This document shows positions 5,564 to 5,644 of a stretch of 5,644 bases of DNA, piece by piece. The stretch's first letter is position 1. Each line of letters begins with the position of its first letter. The notes under the pieces are model-generated. The model saw only the letters and a program-made list of their open reading frames with translations. It had not been told where the DNA came from and ran no database searches. The stretch is from Bacillota bacterium (lineage in GTDB: Bacteria; Vulcanimicrobiota; JAMDEM01), in contig JAMDEM010000061.1 of assembly GCA_023486985.1 (NCBI GenBank), positions 1 through 5,644 on the forward strand, given 5' to 3'. The position numbers were made by a program, and so were the translations under genes.

Positions 5564-5644
5564 AAATAGTGGGAATAAAAGATTTAAGAAAACGGATCTT
5601 GTCTTTATTGCCTGTTTTAGCAGCTGTTAAGGCTATCAGTAAAA

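Larger units (their letters stand above)
5412..5644. other. Right-edge region without a confident gene
   Basis: I see no convincing gene here. Plus-strand frames at 5426-5470 and 5472-5531 are 14 and 19 codons without ribosome sites. On the minus strand a frame is open from the edge to a TAG at 5562-5564 (26 codons, ending SFIPTI), which could be the tail of a gene outside the window. The stretch also contains the hairpin at 5487-5511 and the boxA-like motif at 5550-5563. No repeated unit typical of a CRISPR array is visible. Confidence 0.5.

Noticed and set aside
5555..5583. Plus-strand promoter using TTGAAA at 5555-5560
   Set aside because: The -10 at normal spacing is poor (AAAGAT); the same bases fit a boxA-like motif better.

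Overview
All supported genes in this window lie on the minus strand. The centre (790-4795) is a compact four-gene operon, hydB-hydG-hydD-hydA in transcription order. It encodes a complete cytosolic group 3b [NiFe] hydrogenase, the NAD(P)-linked bidirectional or sulfhydrogenase type known from Pyrococcus furiosus. Electrons from H2 should pass from the NiFe site in HydA through FeS clusters in HydD and HydB to the [2Fe-2S]/FAD/NAD(P) module HydG, or in reverse. Junctions are tight: a shared base (hydB/hydG), a 12-base gap (hydG/hydD) and an ATGA overlap (hydD/hydA). No hyp maturation genes or hydrogenase endopeptidase gene are visible.

Right of the operon, 4796-4987 holds a good sigma70-type promoter and several small repeats and dyads. 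Next come a small membrane protein gene (4988-5317) with its own likely promoter, and 327 bases without a confident gene (5318-5644). That last stretch contains a boxA-like motif and a hairpin, so an rRNA operon or CRISPR leader could lie just beyond the window. This is unproven.

Left of the operon, 654-789 carries two hairpins that probably end hyd transcription. From 653 to the window edge runs an open, AT-rich, unrecognised reading frame (217 codons, no stop). Its last bases lie in a perfect 22-bp inverted repeat (1-22 against 113-134), which may be an assembly or amplification fold-back at a contig end.

The organism is probably an anaerobic or fermentative bacterium, because Shine-Dalgarno sites and sigma70-like promoters are present and group 3b hydrogenases are typical of such lifestyles. 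The phylum cannot be fixed from sequence reading alone. Base composition differs sharply along the window: about 31% GC in 1-240 against about 54% in 1561-1800 (hand counts). The most notable observation is that HydA ends exactly at the ligand-motif histidine, with no C-terminal peptide for the maturation protease to remove.
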